A stretch of 64,000 nucleotides of DNA from Yersinia pekkanenii (GCF_001152565.1 NZ_CQAZ01000008.1:1-64000), one strand, 5' to 3'; shown: positions 24,900 to 35,813, counted from the first letter of the stretch. A program made the numbers and translations. Notes: generated by a model from the letters alone, not told the origin.

Positions 24900-25283
24900 T
24901 TTCTAGTCTGGTAATGAAAATAAAGGCAAATTTCATCAAATGGCGATCAGCCAGTGGCTATTTTACGATGAGCAAAGGCAGTGCTGAGGAACGTAAATGA
25001 CCTGAGCTAGAACAGGTATACTTTGAAAAAAAAGACGGTGATAACCAGGCAAAAAACACTGTCAGCCACTCAGTCCGACTTTTGGGTAATCCAAACATAG
25101 CGTTATTCATCATTTCAGTCACCACCAGCGGTTAACTGTTCTCTACCCATTGATTATCCTGCTGGCAGATTAAGAACACATTAAGATGATGCAGTCAGTG
25201 GTAGGTTACCTTCCTGGCAATATGCGTTTTCAGCTTGCGTGACAGAGCAATTGGAAAACGGCACTATTTATGAATAACAACTA
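24900..25283. other. Intergenic region without a gene
   Basis: These 384 bases between the cspE terminator and the crcB stop hold no credible open frame, RNA or repeat that I can see. They could be decayed coding DNA. Confidence 0.5.
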
Positions 25284-25667
25284 TTATTGTCCCGCGAAGT
25301 GATTGACTAATATAAAGGCCAGCATCGTCATGGCAAGTGAGCCGGCCAGATTAAGCAAGATAGTACCCGCCGCCCATGCCAGCTTGCCAGCTTGGATTAG
25401 GTAGACCACTTCGACCGAGAAGGTGGAAAAAGTCGTCAGGCCGCCACAGAAACCTGTCGTAATCAACAGCTTCCAAACGGGATCAATATGTGCAATACGG
25501 GTAAACAATGCCAATGTTAGGCCGATGATAAAAGCACCGATCAGGTTTACAAGAAGTGTTCCCACCGGGACATGGGTCGATAGGCTGTTTAGCTTCATAC
25601 TGACCAGCCAGCGGGCTACGCTGCCCACGCCACCACCAATAAATACTGCAAGTAATGTATTAAACAT
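25284..25667 (-). CDS. crcB: Fluoride ion exporter CrcB/FluC
   Basis: A 127-residue inner-membrane fluoride channel working as an antiparallel dimer. Four hydrophobic segments are present; [10 protein letters not shown] opens the protein, [14 protein letters not shown] holds the conserved Asn of the pore, and [17 protein letters not shown] carries the sodium-binding turn and the Phe-box. I start at the ATG at 25667, five bases after AAGG, giving the same length as E. coli CrcB; a GTG at 25673 is in frame. No fluoride riboswitch fold was recognised upstream. Confidence 0.95.
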   Translation of the reverse strand: MFNTLLAVFIGGGVGSVARWLVSMKLNSLSTHVPVGTLLVNLIGAFIIGLTLALFTRIAHIDPVWKLLITTGFCGGLTTFSTFSVEVVYLIQAGKLAWAAGTILLNLAGSLAMTMLAFILVNHFAGQ

Positions 25668-25877
25668 AAACACCTTTCTTTATAGATAGCTACCGTACGG
25701 GGTACTATTATCGTTATTAATGGGTCTTTTCAGAAAGGCTTAGGCGCAATACTACGTTCCTTAATGAAAAGGTTACGTAGACATCATCAGCCTTGAAGGG
25801 CAGTTATGGAGGAATGTCATCTCCAGATTTTGAAGCTCAATAATACACTGACTGAATATTAATTTGTAGTTTGATAC

Positions 25878-26930
25878 TCAACTGGCTAGCTCAATACGGT
25901 TGCGGCCATTATCTTTCGCCAGATAGAGTGCGGAGTCTGCTGCTTTCAACCATTGCTGATAGTTAATCATATCGTGCCTGTAATCAGCAATACCGGCGCT
26001 GACTCTGAGTTGCAGGCGTGGTGCTTGGGTGAACACTAATTCGGCCAACTTTTCCTGAATTCGTGTTAAGACTTCCCGCGTTTGTTCCGCAGTTGTATTC
26101 GGCAAAATAGCCCCAAATTCATCCCCCCCATAGCGGCCAACAATATCAATGGCCCGCAGCCCCAGTAATAATTCTTCGGCAAGAACGGTAATTGCCTCAT
26201 CGCCGACCGCATGGCCAAAAGTATCATTTATCGATTTGAAGTTATCAATATCGAGTAAAATCAGCGTGGCTCCGTGCTGATAGCGCCTGCAACTGTCAAA
26301 TTGAGTATGTAACTGGTGTTCCCAATGCCTGCGGTTATATAACCCGGTTAATCCGTCTCTTACGCTGATACGTAATAGCTCTTCTTTGTTTTCAGCCAGT
26401 CGTTTGGCCGTTCGATAGGTTACCAACCCGAATAGGGAAGGGTAAATGATGATCATCGGCAGGCAGGCATAAACCTGGAGCGGTAAGGTTGCAGGTCTAA
26501 AGGGTAAATTAAATATCCATGCGGTCAATAAGCTACAGGCAATCTGTAATGCCAGCCCTTTACAAAAAATGTTTTTACCGCCGGAAGCAATATTATTCAT
26601 ACTCATCATTGATAGAATAACAATTGATGGCAGGGCGTTGAATGACATTACCGCAACCCAGACCCCACCCAGTGCTGAGTCTATCTTCAAGTTGATTATT
26701 TCTTGCTCAAACGGTTGAACAGAGCGCGCTGCTAGCAGGAATGCAATATGTGGCCATACCAACCCATTGATAGCTAACATCAACCATAGCCATAATGGTG
26801 CGCTCTGGCTGTAGAGCACAGAGCCAACACAAAACATACCAAGACCTAAGCCAAATGCCCGAGGTAAGTAAGTCTTTTTAGCAAAACTTAACCCAGATCG
26901 GCGGGTGTTTATTCTACTTGAATAAGGCAA
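25878..26930 (-). CDS. dgcC: Membrane diguanylate cyclase (MASE2-GGDEF, AdrA/DgcC-like)
   Basis: A 350-residue inner-membrane enzyme predicted to make cyclic di-GMP from GTP. Residues about 15-185 form the MASE2 sensor with several helices; RSGLSFAKKTYLPRA and EIINLKIDSALGGVWVAVM correspond closely to E. coli DgcC (AdrA). The catalytic domain starts at RDGLTGLYNRRHWE and has an intact RYGGDEF signature. No RxxD inhibitory site is evident in front of it. In E. coli the gene is elsewhere and drives cellulose synthesis; here it stands between crcB and tatE, replacing ybeM. Confidence 0.9.
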   Translation of the reverse strand: MPYSSRINTRRSGLSFAKKTYLPRAFGLGLGMFCVGSVLYSQSAPLWLWLMLAINGLVWPHIAFLLAARSVQPFEQEIINLKIDSALGGVWVAVMSFNALPSIVILSMMSMNNIASGGKNIFCKGLALQIACSLLTAWIFNLPFRPATLPLQVYACLPMIIIYPSLFGLVTYRTAKRLAENKEELLRISVRDGLTGLYNRRHWEHQLHTQFDSCRRYQHGATLILLDIDNFKSINDTFGHAVGDEAITVLAEELLLGLRAIDIVGRYGGDEFGAILPNTTAEQTREVLTRIQEKLAELVFTQAPRLQLRVSAGIADYRHDMINYQQWLKAADSALYLAKDNGRNRIELAS

Positions 26931-27148
26931 TTGGTGGTTCCCTTGTTCTTTCTACTTTTGGGGGATGTTAACGGCGATATCTCATCCGGGATGAGTCAAA
27001 ATAAGTAAGAGCAGACTCTTGAATAAATCATAGTTCACTAACGAAATCTGTTACATATTACTGTTGTTTTAATCGGTAATTTGCCCGTTAATAGTCCATT
27101 ATTTAACTATTCACTGTTTAATGAACAAAACTAATCAAGAAGGTGAGT

Positions 27149-27370
27149 ATGGAAGGTATCAGTATTACCAAATTGCTGGTAGTCGGCATATTGATTGTAT
27201 TATTGTTTGGTACCAGCAAATTGCGCACATTGGGCGCGGATCTGGGGGCGGCCCTGAAAGGTTTCAAAAAGGCCATGGGTAATGACGAGGCACCTGCGGC
27301 AACAACGGCTGCTGAGTCCAAAGTGGCGGATGAAACAAAAACGACAGCGCCGATCGAGCATAAAGACTGA
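27149..27370 (+). CDS. tatE: Twin-arginine translocase subunit TatE (TatA family)
   Basis: A 73-residue inner-membrane protein of the Tat system, which moves folded proteins into the periplasm. One N-terminal membrane helix ([16 protein letters not shown]), the FG hinge, and an amphipathic helix ([20 protein letters not shown]) are present, followed by a short Ala/Thr/Lys-rich tail. [12 protein letters not shown] is nearly TatE of E. coli. The ATG at 27149 is preferred over a GTG six bases earlier because AAGG lies in the right place. It is followed by lipA on the other strand, as in E. coli. Confidence 0.94.
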   Translation: MEGISITKLLVVGILIVLLFGTSKLRTLGADLGAALKGFKKAMGNDEAPAATTAAESKVADETKTTAPIEHKD

Positions 27371-27490
27371 TTGCTCTCAACTGATTTAGCCGGTATCCCG
27401 GTTCAAGCGTAGGTATGACGATCCTTTTGCTGAGGTATTATCAACAGCAGCAATGCTGTGTTTGATAACAGCACAGTAGGCTGATAACAA

Positions 27491-27523
27491 AAAACGGATC
27501 TCCAGTGGAAATCCGTTTTTGTT
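27491..27523. terminator. Bidirectional terminator between tatE and lipA
   Basis: Arms AAAACGGAT (27491-27499) and ATCCGTTTT (27511-27519) carry A and T runs on opposite sides, so the hairpin can end both tatE and lipA transcripts. Confidence 0.85.
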
Positions 27524-27594
27524 TGTCTGTCGCTTAAGATGTAATAAAATATTTCAGCGTGATTGGCCTGAACATCTATTCAGGCCAGATTCGC

Positions 27595-28560
27595 TTACTT
27601 TACTTCTAATCCTTTTGCTTGCAGGTCGGCGTGGTAAGAGGAGCGAACAAATGGACCACAAGCAGCATGGGTAAAGCCCATTGCCATTGCTTCCGCTTTC
27701 ATTTCGTCAAACTCAGCCGGGCTGACGTAGCGCTGCACCGGTAAATGGTGGCGGCTAGGTTGCAAGTATTGACCCAGCGTGAGCATGGTGACCCCGTGGC
27801 GGCGCAAATCACGCATAACTTCAACGATTTCTGCATTAGTTTCACCTAATCCCACCATCAAGCCTGATTTAGTCGGAATGTCCGGATGGGCTTCTTTAAA
27901 GCGTTCCAGTAATTTAAGCGACCACGCGTAGTTAGCTCCTGGGCGCACTTGGCGATATACCCGTGGAACGTTTTCCAGATTGTGGTTAAACACATCCGGT
28001 GGCGTGACGGTCAAAATATCTAACGCACGATCCATACGGCCGCGGAAATCAGGCACCAGTGTTTCAATTTTAATGGTGGGATTCTTGGCACGAATGGCTG
28101 AGATACAATCTGCAAAATGCTGAGCACCACCATCACGCAAGTCATCACGGTCGACCGAGGTGATAACCACATAGCGCAGCCCCATATCTTTAATGGTTTG
28201 AGCCAGTTTTTCTGGCTCATTAGCATCCGGTGTCACCGGGCGACCATGGGCAACGTCACAGAATGGGCAACGGCGGGTACAAATTGCGCCGAGGATCATA
28301 AAGGTTGCGGTGCCGTGGTTAAAGCACTCAGACAAGTTAGGGCAGGATGCCTCTTCGCAAACCGAGTGCAGACCGTTTTTACGCATTGCGGCCTTGATAC
28401 CCTGAATACGGCTGGAATCAGCGGGGAGCTTGATTTTCAACCATTCGGGTTTACGCAGCAGTTCCTGGCGTTCGGTAACCACAGTTTTAATCGGGATTAA
28501 CGCCATTTTATCTGCGTCACGGTATTTTACACCGCGTTCCATCTGAATCGGTTTGCTCAT
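27595..28560 (-). CDS. lipA: Lipoyl synthase
   Basis: A 321-residue radical-SAM enzyme that inserts two sulfur atoms into protein-bound octanoyl groups to make lipoate. Two iron-sulfur clusters are visible: [12 protein letters not shown] for the auxiliary cluster and [10 protein letters not shown] for the radical-SAM cluster; the closing RSSY provides the unusual serine ligand. Length and sequence equal E. coli LipA. It lies downstream of lipB, its functional partner, with 189 bases between them. Confidence 0.98.
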   Translation of the reverse strand: MSKPIQMERGVKYRDADKMALIPIKTVVTERQELLRKPEWLKIKLPADSSRIQGIKAAMRKNGLHSVCEEASCPNLSECFNHGTATFMILGAICTRRCPFCDVAHGRPVTPDANEPEKLAQTIKDMGLRYVVITSVDRDDLRDGGAQHFADCISAIRAKNPTIKIETLVPDFRGRMDRALDILTVTPPDVFNHNLENVPRVYRQVRPGANYAWSLKLLERFKEAHPDIPTKSGLMVGLGETNAEIVEVMRDLRRHGVTMLTLGQYLQPSRHHLPVQRYVSPAEFDEMKAEAMAMGFTHAACGPFVRSSYHADLQAKGLEVK

Positions 28561-28749
28561 AATCGTGCAGGTTCCAGTTCTGAATCTCTCAACTTGAGAT
28601 TTTTCATTTAATTCAACGTGATGTGGTCTTCGTTAAAATTTTTTTGAAAATTGTTTAAAAATTATATCATTTTTATCCGGCCCATTCAGCCCCCACTTTT
28701 GTAGGTCTTTGTCGGTATATTGCAAGCGGTGCGCTGTTAATGACATAAC

Positions 28750-29433
28750 TTACAATACGCCAGATGATAAATAGTCTGCCAGTGACCAGGGTTGCTGTTC
28801 TGCCTGTGGATAGCCTAATTCACGGGTAAACTCACGCACTAATATTGGCTGAATATCGGCAACAGTAGTCCCTGCTTTCAACGCACTAACTTGGGTCATT
28901 TGCATGCCGGTATAACCACACGGATTAATGCGTTGGAATGGTTCCAAGTCCATGTCGATATTCAGCGCCAGGCCGTGAAACGAGCAACCCCTACGGATGC
29001 GTAACCCCAACGAGCATATCTTCTGTTGGTCGACATAGACGCCGGGGGCATCTGGGCGGGCCTGCGCATCAATACCCAAATGAGCCAGTGTCTGTATGAC
29101 GGTATTTTCAATCGCGGTGACCAGTTGCCGAACACCCACTTTGGCACGTTTGAGATCGAGCATGACATACATAACTTGCTGTCCGGGGCCGTGATAGGTG
29201 ACTTGCCCCCCTCGGTCACTTTGGATGACCGGAATATCACCCGGCATCAGGACATGTTCAGCTTTTCCTGCCTGACCTTGAGTAAAAACATGCTGATGTT
29301 CAACCAGCCAGATTTCATCCACAGTGGTATCAGTGCGGAACTCGGTGAAATTATGCATGGCTTGAGATACGGGGGCATAGGGCTGTAACCCTAGCTGACG
29401 TAAAATGATCTTGTGTTGTTGCAAGCGAGGCAT
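28750..29433 (-). CDS. lipB: Octanoyl-[ACP]:protein N-octanoyltransferase
   Basis: A 227-residue cytoplasmic enzyme that moves octanoate from acyl carrier protein to target lipoyl domains, the step before LipA. Visible are [12 protein letters not shown] with the conserved His, KICSLGLRI with the catalytic Lys, and the catalytic Cys in [12 protein letters not shown]. Slightly longer than the E. coli protein. It is followed by lipA; the ybeF gene found between them in some relatives is absent. A 19-bp tandem repeat lies just upstream. Confidence 0.97.
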   Translation of the reverse strand: MPRLQQHKIILRQLGLQPYAPVSQAMHNFTEFRTDTTVDEIWLVEHQHVFTQGQAGKAEHVLMPGDIPVIQSDRGGQVTYHGPGQQVMYVMLDLKRAKVGVRQLVTAIENTVIQTLAHLGIDAQARPDAPGVYVDQQKICSLGLRIRRGCSFHGLALNIDMDLEPFQRINPCGYTGMQMTQVSALKAGTTVADIQPILVREFTRELGYPQAEQQPWSLADYLSSGVL

Positions 29434-29491
29434 CGTCTGGTTACAGAAATGGTGGCATCAGTATATCAGCCCAATAGTATGGGGCCACTAT

Positions 29492-29589
29492 TTTGGTATT
29501 TAAAAACAGGTTTGGTATTTAAAAACAGGTTTGGTATTCAAAAACAGGTTTGGTATTTTTAAAGGCAGGTTTGCTGTTTGAAAATCTGG
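29492..29589. repeat. 19-bp tandem repeat array (minisatellite)
   Basis: Three nearly identical 19-bp units, TTTGGTATTTAAAAACAGG (29492-29510, 29511-29529) and the same with one change (29530-29548), are followed by two decayed units (29549-29569 and 29570-29589). It lies 58 bases upstream of the lipB start, in the lipB-ybeD spacer, and could vary in copy number between strains. Confidence 0.9.
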
Positions 29590-29713
29590 CTTTCCGACAC
29601 CATGATGAGTTTAAACGCCAAAGTAAGGCCCGGAGCGCGAATAATCAGTCCGGGCCATAATAAGGTGGTTGAGAATAGATTGGATATTTCGCCATCAGGC
29701 AAACTGGGCTGAA

Positions 29714-29977
29714 CTACAGCACCATCCGCACCAATTCCAGGTTACCCAGTTCTTCATACAGCGTTTCCACTTGATCAATATGGGTGGCTGTAATGGTGAT
29801 GGAGACAGAGTGAAAGTTGCCTTTGCTGCTCGGTTTTACCTGCGGGGTATAATCACCCGGAGCATGGCGCTGTACCACTTCAACCACCTGGTCCACCAAC
29901 TGTGGTTCAGCAATGCCCATTACCTTGTAGGTAAAAGAACAAGGGAACTCAAGCAGTTCGTTCAGTTTAGTTTTCAT
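29714..29977 (-). CDS. ybeD: DUF493 family protein YbeD
   Basis: An 87-residue conserved protein with a small ACT-like alpha/beta fold (DUF493). The sequence [22 protein letters not shown] matches E. coli YbeD, also 87 residues. Its function is not established; linkage to lipB and dacA is widely conserved. It is transcribed from dacA's direction, 153 bases after a probable dacA terminator. Confidence 0.93.
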   Translation of the reverse strand: MKTKLNELLEFPCSFTYKVMGIAEPQLVDQVVEVVQRHAPGDYTPQVKPSSKGNFHSVSITITATHIDQVETLYEELGNLELVRMVL

Positions 29978-30058
29978 GTGTGCTCCTGGGTATTGACGGA
30001 CAGATTGTTGCCGGATGGGTGTTGAGATAACAATAAAAGTGCCCGGCTATAAAATTAT

Positions 30059-30083
30059 AACTCCCACGGAGGTGGGAGTTTGA
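30059..30083 (-). terminator. Probable terminator after dacA
   Basis: Arms AACTCCCAC (30059-30067) and GTGGGAGTT (30072-30080) with a four-base loop, followed on the minus strand by an AT-rich stretch with a short T-run. It lies 48 bases after the dacA stop. Confidence 0.6.
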
Positions 30084-30130
30084 CATTATTTATAATATGG
30101 GGATTATCTGTTGGTTTTCAAGTCAAGCGA

Positions 30131-31342
30131 CTAACCGAACCAGCGGTGGAACATCAGTTTGATGTAATCCACCATGCGGCTGAAGAACCCGCCTTCTTTA
30201 ACTTCGTTCATCACCACTAATGGGCGCTGGTCGATGGTTTTACCATCTAACTGGAAGTTAATCATCCCCACAACCTGATTTTTCGCCAGTGGGGCATGGA
30301 TCTCAGGGGTGTTCAACACATAGCTGGCTTTTAGATCTTTCATACGGCCACGTGGGATAGTCAGGTAAACGTCTTTATCAACCCCTAACTGCACACGATC
30401 ACTGTCGCCAAACCAGACCGGTTCTGAGGCAAATTCTTTGCCAACTTTCAGTGGTGCCACGGTTTCAAAGAAACGGAAGCCCCAAGTCAGCAGCTTTTTA
30501 CTTTCAGTTTCACGGCCTTTATAGGTGTGTCCACCCAGTACCGCTGAGATCAAGCGCATCTGACCATCGGTTGCCGAGGCGACCAAATTATAGCCAGCCG
30601 CTTCAGTATGGCCGGTTTTGATGCCATCGACATTCAGGCTGGTATCCCACAGTAAACCATTGCGGTTCATTTGGCGGATATTATTGAAAGTAAATTCTTT
30701 CTCTTTGTAGATGGCATACTCATCGGGCACATCGCGGATCAATGCCTGCCCAATCAAGGCCATATCGCGCGCTGAACTGTACTGGCCTTCAGCATCTAAA
30801 CCATGGACTGTTTTGAACTGGGTGTTTTGCAGGCCCAGCGCTTTAACGTAGTTGTTCATCAGGTTAACGAATGAGTCCTGGCTGCCAGCAACGTAATCAG
30901 CCATTGCGACACAGGCATCATTACCCGATTGTAGATTGATGCCTCGGGTCAGTTTAGAGACTGGCACACGGTCGCCAGGTTTCAAAAACATCAACGAAGA
31001 ACCTTTGAATTCGGGATTGCCCGTTGCCCAGGCATCTTTGCCGACGGTAACCATATCTTCTGGCCCGATTTTGCCTGCTTTGATGGCCTGGCCGATGACA
31101 TAGCTGGTCATCATTTTGGTCAGGCTGGCCGGATTGCGGCGTGCATCCGCATTCATTTCCGCCAATACTTTACCGGAGTTGTAATCAATCAGAACGTAGG
31201 CTTCTGCGTCGATCTGTGGCACGCCGGGGATCATGGTTTTCAAATTGACGTCATCAGCATTTGCAGCAGAAGCTGTGCTCATAACAATAACAGTGCCGAG
31301 CGCCAGGCTCTTGATAATGCGAGAAGTAGTTACATATTTCAT
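30131..31342 (-). CDS. dacA: D-alanyl-D-alanine carboxypeptidase PBP5
   Basis: A 403-residue periplasmic penicillin-binding protein that trims the terminal D-Ala of peptidoglycan stem peptides. The signal peptide ends ANA-D at residue 29. Active-site motifs are SLTK (Ser73, Ser44 of the mature form), SGN, and [13 protein letters not shown]-terminal beta domain ends in an amphipathic helix ([17 protein letters not shown]) that anchors it to the inner membrane. Length equals E. coli PBP5. It follows rlpA, rodA and mrdA in the same direction, a wall-shape gene cluster. Confidence 0.98.
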   Translation of the reverse strand: MKYVTTSRIIKSLALGTVIVMSTASAANADDVNLKTMIPGVPQIDAEAYVLIDYNSGKVLAEMNADARRNPASLTKMMTSYVIGQAIKAGKIGPEDMVTVGKDAWATGNPEFKGSSLMFLKPGDRVPVSKLTRGINLQSGNDACVAMADYVAGSQDSFVNLMNNYVKALGLQNTQFKTVHGLDAEGQYSSARDMALIGQALIRDVPDEYAIYKEKEFTFNNIRQMNRNGLLWDTSLNVDGIKTGHTEAAGYNLVASATDGQMRLISAVLGGHTYKGRETESKKLLTWGFRFFETVAPLKVGKEFASEPVWFGDSDRVQLGVDKDVYLTIPRGRMKDLKASYVLNTPEIHAPLAKNQVVGMINFQLDGKTIDQRPLVVMNEVKEGGFFSRMVDYIKLMFHRWFG

Positions 31343-31586
31343 GATCAGGACAACAACATCCGTGGGAGTAAGTTAAGAAGGTGCCACACTATACCAGATG
31401 AGGTTCTAACAGACACCCCGTGAACCCGGTACTCTGTGGCGCTTATTTATTGCTACCGGCAGATTTATCCACGCGGTTACAGTGATGCTTTCAACCGTAA
31501 CATCCTGTTTGCATGGGGAGTTACGGTTATTTTTATCAGACGGACCTTAAATTGCTACAAGGCATGTCTGGCTCTTTGGTTGTGAT

Positions 31587-32699
31587 TTAAGGTGCCGCGA
31601 CCACAAATGATTGCTGCTGTGCTTCGCTCGACAAGCGCTGTTGTAATTCAACAGCTTGCTGGCGGCTGCTAAATGGCCCTAACTGAACCCGATGTACGCT
31701 GCCATTAGTGGTCACTTTACCCGGTACGCCAAAACGTTGGCTCAGGCTTTGCTGCCAGGTTTGCGCCCGCTGAGCATCGCTCAATGCACCAACCTGAACC
31801 ACATAACCGCCCGATGTTGCAGCAGCGGTTGGTGATGCAACGACGGCTGACGTCACGGGGCCAGGATTGGCGACCACCGGCGGCCTTACCGGTTCTGAAC
31901 TCATTACTGATGATGAACTCAGCGTGGGTTCTGCGCTTTCCAGCACCCCAGCCGGTACCGGCGTTGATGCGCGTAGGAAGCCGCTGCTTTGTGGGGCGAC
32001 CGGTTGCGTGGCGTCAGCGCCAGACAAATGACTATTATCAATCGGGCGTACAGGTGCGCTTACCGCGGGAGCATCCTGTTGCATTGGCGTCCCCATGCCA
32101 CTGGAGGTCAAATCCGGGCGGCTTGGTAACGCGTAGCTTTGTTTGGCGATAGTGGTTCCTACCATTCCGGGGCCAGAGAGCGCACCATCAGGCGCGACAT
32201 TGATAAAATCAATTTTCACTTTGGTGTTATTAGATATATTCAGACGATCAGCCGCCGCTTTGGATAAATCAATCACCCGCCCTGCGGTATAAGGGCCGCG
32301 GTCATTCACTCGGACCACAATTTGGCGGCCATTACTGATGTTGGTGACTCGTACATAGCTTGGAATGGGTAAAGTCGGGTGAGCGGCGGTTAAGGCATTG
32401 GGATCAAAGATTTCGCCGGTAGCCGTGGAGTTGCCGTTAGCTTCTTCGCCATACCAGGCAGCCAGGCCAACCTGAGTGAAGTTTTGCGGATCCTTTATAA
32501 TGCTGTAGGACTGACCATTAACCTTATAATCCTGATTAAAGTTAGGATTGAATGGTTCATAGCGTGGCTCGGCCCCGCCGATCTCTTCCACCGGGCCGTT
32601 ATATGTTTGTTGCACTTGTTGCTGGGGTGCCGGAGGCTGATTGGTACATGCTGATAACAGCACGCCTGCGATGCCTACCCAAAGCCATTCCTTACGCAT
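31587..32699 (-). CDS. rlpA: Septal lytic transglycosylase-family lipoprotein RlpA
   Basis: A 370-residue outer-membrane lipoprotein. A lipobox LLSAC fixes the lipidated Cys at 18. Residues about 75-165 form the double-psi beta barrel, with GEEANGNSTATGEIFDP and VRVNDRGPY containing the catalytic Asp region; a Pro/Ser/Val-rich linker follows and residues about 295-370 form a SPOR domain that binds denuded glycans at the septum. In Pseudomonas RlpA is a lytic transglycosylase; in E. coli no activity is known. Nine bases separate it from rodA. Confidence 0.95.
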   Translation of the reverse strand: MRKEWLWVGIAGVLLSACTNQPPAPQQQVQQTYNGPVEEIGGAEPRYEPFNPNFNQDYKVNGQSYSIIKDPQNFTQVGLAAWYGEEANGNSTATGEIFDPNALTAAHPTLPIPSYVRVTNISNGRQIVVRVNDRGPYTAGRVIDLSKAAADRLNISNNTKVKIDFINVAPDGALSGPGMVGTTIAKQSYALPSRPDLTSSGMGTPMQQDAPAVSAPVRPIDNSHLSGADATQPVAPQSSGFLRASTPVPAGVLESAEPTLSSSSVMSSEPVRPPVVANPGPVTSAVVASPTAAATSGGYVVQVGALSDAQRAQTWQQSLSQRFGVPGKVTTNGSVHRVQLGPFSSRQQAVELQQRLSSEAQQQSFVVAAP

Positions 32700-32708
32700 T
32701 GCTCACCT

Positions 32709-33821
32709 CTATAAATTCTTAGATAACATTTTCCGATGAGTATGTATCGACATCACGATACCAAACCCGGCCATCAGAACTATCAGCGCCGAGCCTCCAT
32801 AGCTGACCAAAGGCAAAGGTACGCCAACCACAGGTAAAATTCCACTGACCATACCTATGTTAACAAATACATAGACAAACAGTATCAGCATCAATCCTCC
32901 GACCATAACCCGGCCAAAGGTGGTTTGCGCATTGGCGGCAATCACCAGACCACGCATAATGACGCACAGATAAAGCCCCAATAGCACCAGTACGCCAATT
33001 AACCCCAGTTCCTCTGCCAGTACCGCAAAGATGAAGTCAGTATGGCGTTCCGGTAAGAACTCCAACTGTGACTGAGTGCCGTGTAGCCAGCCTTTACCGG
33101 ATAACCCGCCAGAACCGATCGCAATTTTAGACTGAATAATATGATAACCGGCCCCGAGCGGGTCACTTTCCGGGTCCAACAGCATCATCACACGGTCCCG
33201 CTGATAGCCGTGCATCAGGAAGAACCACAGAATAGGAATAAATCCAGCGACTAATACGGCAGCAATGCCGATTAAGCGCCAACTCATGCCAGAAAGGAAC
33301 AAAACAAATAGACCGGAGGCGGCAATCAGAATTGAGGTTCCAAGATCGGGCTGAGCGGCCACCAGTAAGGTCGGCATAAAGATCAGAATCAGTGCGATAC
33401 CGGTATTTTTCAACGAAGGCGGGCAGACATCACGGTTCATAAAACGTGCCACCATCAGCGGCACCGCAATTTTAGCAATCTCAGAGGGTTGGAAACGGAT
33501 AAAGCCCAAATCCAGCCAACGTTGCGCCCCTTTACTGATTTGGCCAAATGCATCAACCAGTACCAGTAAAATGACACAAACAAAATAGAGATAGGGTGCC
33601 CAACTCTCATAAACGCGTGGCGGTATTTGTGCCATTACCAGCATAACAACCAGGCCCATGGCAATTTGGCCTACCTTGCGCTCCATCATGCCAACATCTT
33701 GCCCGCTGGCACTCCACATCACGAAGGCGCTATAAGCCAGCAGGGCCAGCACGCAAATCAGAAACGGCAAGTCGATGTGCATCTTGTACCACAAAGAACC
33801 TTTTTGTTGATTATCAGTCAT
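32709..33821 (-). CDS. mrdB: Peptidoglycan glycosyltransferase RodA (SEDS family)
   Basis: A 370-residue inner-membrane SEDS glycosyltransferase that polymerises lipid II during rod elongation, in partnership with PBP2. About ten hydrophobic segments are visible; conserved blocks are [29 protein letters not shown], and [20 protein letters not shown]. Length equals E. coli RodA. The gene lies between mrdA (23 bases upstream) and rlpA, so the elongasome pair is one operon. Confidence 0.98.
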   Translation of the reverse strand: MTDNQQKGSLWYKMHIDLPFLICVLALLAYSAFVMWSASGQDVGMMERKVGQIAMGLVVMLVMAQIPPRVYESWAPYLYFVCVILLVLVDAFGQISKGAQRWLDLGFIRFQPSEIAKIAVPLMVARFMNRDVCPPSLKNTGIALILIFMPTLLVAAQPDLGTSILIAASGLFVLFLSGMSWRLIGIAAVLVAGFIPILWFFLMHGYQRDRVMMLLDPESDPLGAGYHIIQSKIAIGSGGLSGKGWLHGTQSQLEFLPERHTDFIFAVLAEELGLIGVLVLLGLYLCVIMRGLVIAANAQTTFGRVMVGGLMLILFVYVFVNIGMVSGILPVVGVPLPLVSYGGSALIVLMAGFGIVMSIHTHRKMLSKNL

Positions 33822-33843
33822 GAGCTACCTTAATCCGCTTCAA

Positions 33844-35739
33844 TTAATCTGCTTCAACACCTGGAGGCAGAGGAGCCGCATCCGGTAATTCAGTATTGTT
33901 ATCACCCAACAAAATATGGTCGAGTATTTGGCGGGTAATGGTTCCCACCGCAGGCCCGGCACCGCCATTTTCTAATATCATGGCAACAGAGACTGTAGGG
34001 CTCTCGTAGGGTGCAAAAGCAACCATTAATTTGTGGTCACGCAGGTGCTCCGCCACTTTATGGGCATTATAGGTTTCATAGCTGTAAACCTGTGCGGTAC
34101 CGGATTTTACCGCAGCCTTGTATGGGGTGCCTTCAAAGAACTTCCGACCCGTCCCGTTCGGGCGGTTGGCGACACCATACATGCCATCTTTGGCAATTTC
34201 CCAATAACCAGAATGAATATCACCAATCTGCGTGCGATCTTCTTGTTGATAGGGCACTAAAACGCCATCAATACGGGTGCTTTGTAGCAGGTGGGGCGTT
34301 TTAACGACGCCATCATTTATTAGTGTCATCAGAGCTTTGGCCATCTGGATTGGGGTGGCAGTCCAATATCCCTGACCGATACCTACCGGGATAGTATCCC
34401 CTTGATACCACGGTTTTTTATGGCGTTTTTGTTTCCACTCACGGGTAGGCATTAGGCCGGCCCGCTCTTCAGATAAATCGATGCCGGTATATTCACCGTA
34501 ACCGAACTTGCTCATCCATGAGGATAAACGATCAATCCCCATGTCATAAGCAACCTGATAGAAGAAGGTATCTGCCGACTCTTCCAATGCCTTGGTGATA
34601 TTCAACCGACCATGGCCCCATTTTTTCCAGTCGCGAAAGCGTTTTTCGGAGCCAGGCAGTTGCCACCAACCGGGATCAAACAGGCTGGTATTTTTGGTGA
34701 TAACACCCGCACTCAGTGCGGAAACGGCAATATAGGGTTTTACTGTTGAGGCCGGGGGGTAAACACCCTGTGTGGCCCGGTTAATCAGCGGGCGGTCCGG
34801 ATCGTCCAATAGCCCCTGATAATCTTTGCTGGAGATACCATCGACAAACAAGTTCGGGTTATAACTGGGGTTTGATACCAAGGCTAATATACCGCCGGTC
34901 CGTGGATCGGTGACCACCACCGCAGCACGGCTGCCACTGAGTAATTTTTCGATATAGGTTTGCAGATGCAAATCGAGTGTCAGATAAATATCTTTACCGG
35001 CCTGTGGCGGCTGCTCATGCAATTGGCGGATCACTCGACCACGGTTATTGACTTCAACTTCTTCGTAACCGGTTTTCCCATGTAATACGGATTCATAATA
35101 GCGCTCAATACCGAGCTTACCGATATCGTGGGTGGCGGCATAGTTAGCGAGAATGCCTTCTTTATCCAGCCGTTCGACATCTTTATCATTAATCTTAGAA
35201 ACATAGCCTATAACATGGGTCAGGGCAGATCCATACGGATAGAAGCGGCGTTGGTAACCTTTGACTTCAATACCGGCGAAACGGAATTGGTTAACGGCGA
35301 AACGGGCGACTTGTACTTCGGTGAGCGGTGTTTTAACCGCAATTGAAGTAAAGCGACGTGCGCGCTTACGTTCTTTTTCAAAATTGGCGATATCCTCATC
35401 CGTTAGGTCTACGATGGGACGCAGTGCATTGAGTGTGGCGGGGAGGTCTTCGATTTTTTCCGGCATCAGTTCTAACTGATAAATAGTCCGGTTCATCGCC
35501 AGTGGAGTACCGTTGCGGTCAAATATCATGCCACGGCTGGGGGCGATAGGAACCAGCTTAATGCGGTTTTCGTTGGAGCGCGTGCGATAATCTTCAAAGC
35601 GCACTATCTGTAAATTGTACAGGTTTGCGACCAATATCCCGCTTAGTAGCAGGATACCGAGGAAAGCCACCAGGGCGCGGCGGACAAACAAGGCTGATTC
35701 AGCCGAATAGTCGCGAAAAGGGTTAAGTTCTTTTTTCAT
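33844..35739 (-). CDS. mrdA: Peptidoglycan DD-transpeptidase PBP2
   Basis: A 631-residue class B penicillin-binding protein, the cross-linking enzyme of rod elongation. One N-terminal membrane helix (about 18-42) anchors a periplasmic pedestal domain and a transpeptidase domain with motifs YPPASTVK (active Ser), the SADTF (SxN-like) block and KSGTAQVY. Length is close to the 633 residues of E. coli. It leads the mrdA-mrdB-rlpA-dacA series and follows rlmH, as in E. coli. The target of mecillinam. Confidence 0.98.
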   Translation of the reverse strand: MKKELNPFRDYSAESALFVRRALVAFLGILLLSGILVANLYNLQIVRFEDYRTRSNENRIKLVPIAPSRGMIFDRNGTPLAMNRTIYQLELMPEKIEDLPATLNALRPIVDLTDEDIANFEKERKRARRFTSIAVKTPLTEVQVARFAVNQFRFAGIEVKGYQRRFYPYGSALTHVIGYVSKINDKDVERLDKEGILANYAATHDIGKLGIERYYESVLHGKTGYEEVEVNNRGRVIRQLHEQPPQAGKDIYLTLDLHLQTYIEKLLSGSRAAVVVTDPRTGGILALVSNPSYNPNLFVDGISSKDYQGLLDDPDRPLINRATQGVYPPASTVKPYIAVSALSAGVITKNTSLFDPGWWQLPGSEKRFRDWKKWGHGRLNITKALEESADTFFYQVAYDMGIDRLSSWMSKFGYGEYTGIDLSEERAGLMPTREWKQKRHKKPWYQGDTIPVGIGQGYWTATPIQMAKALMTLINDGVVKTPHLLQSTRIDGVLVPYQQEDRTQIGDIHSGYWEIAKDGMYGVANRPNGTGRKFFEGTPYKAAVKSGTAQVYSYETYNAHKVAEHLRDHKLMVAFAPYESPTVSVAMILENGGAGPAVGTITRQILDHILLGDNNTELPDAAPLPPGVEAD

Positions 35740-35813
35740 CCCGCAGCTACTTCATCTTGTCCAAAACCAGTACGTTACTTAACGTCATCACTTTACTCAG
35801 GTTCATCGCCCGC

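Noticed and set aside
29627-29656. Arms GGCCCGG and CCGGGCC as a terminator between lipB and ybeD
   Set aside because: Loop of 16 bases and no T-run; too weak.
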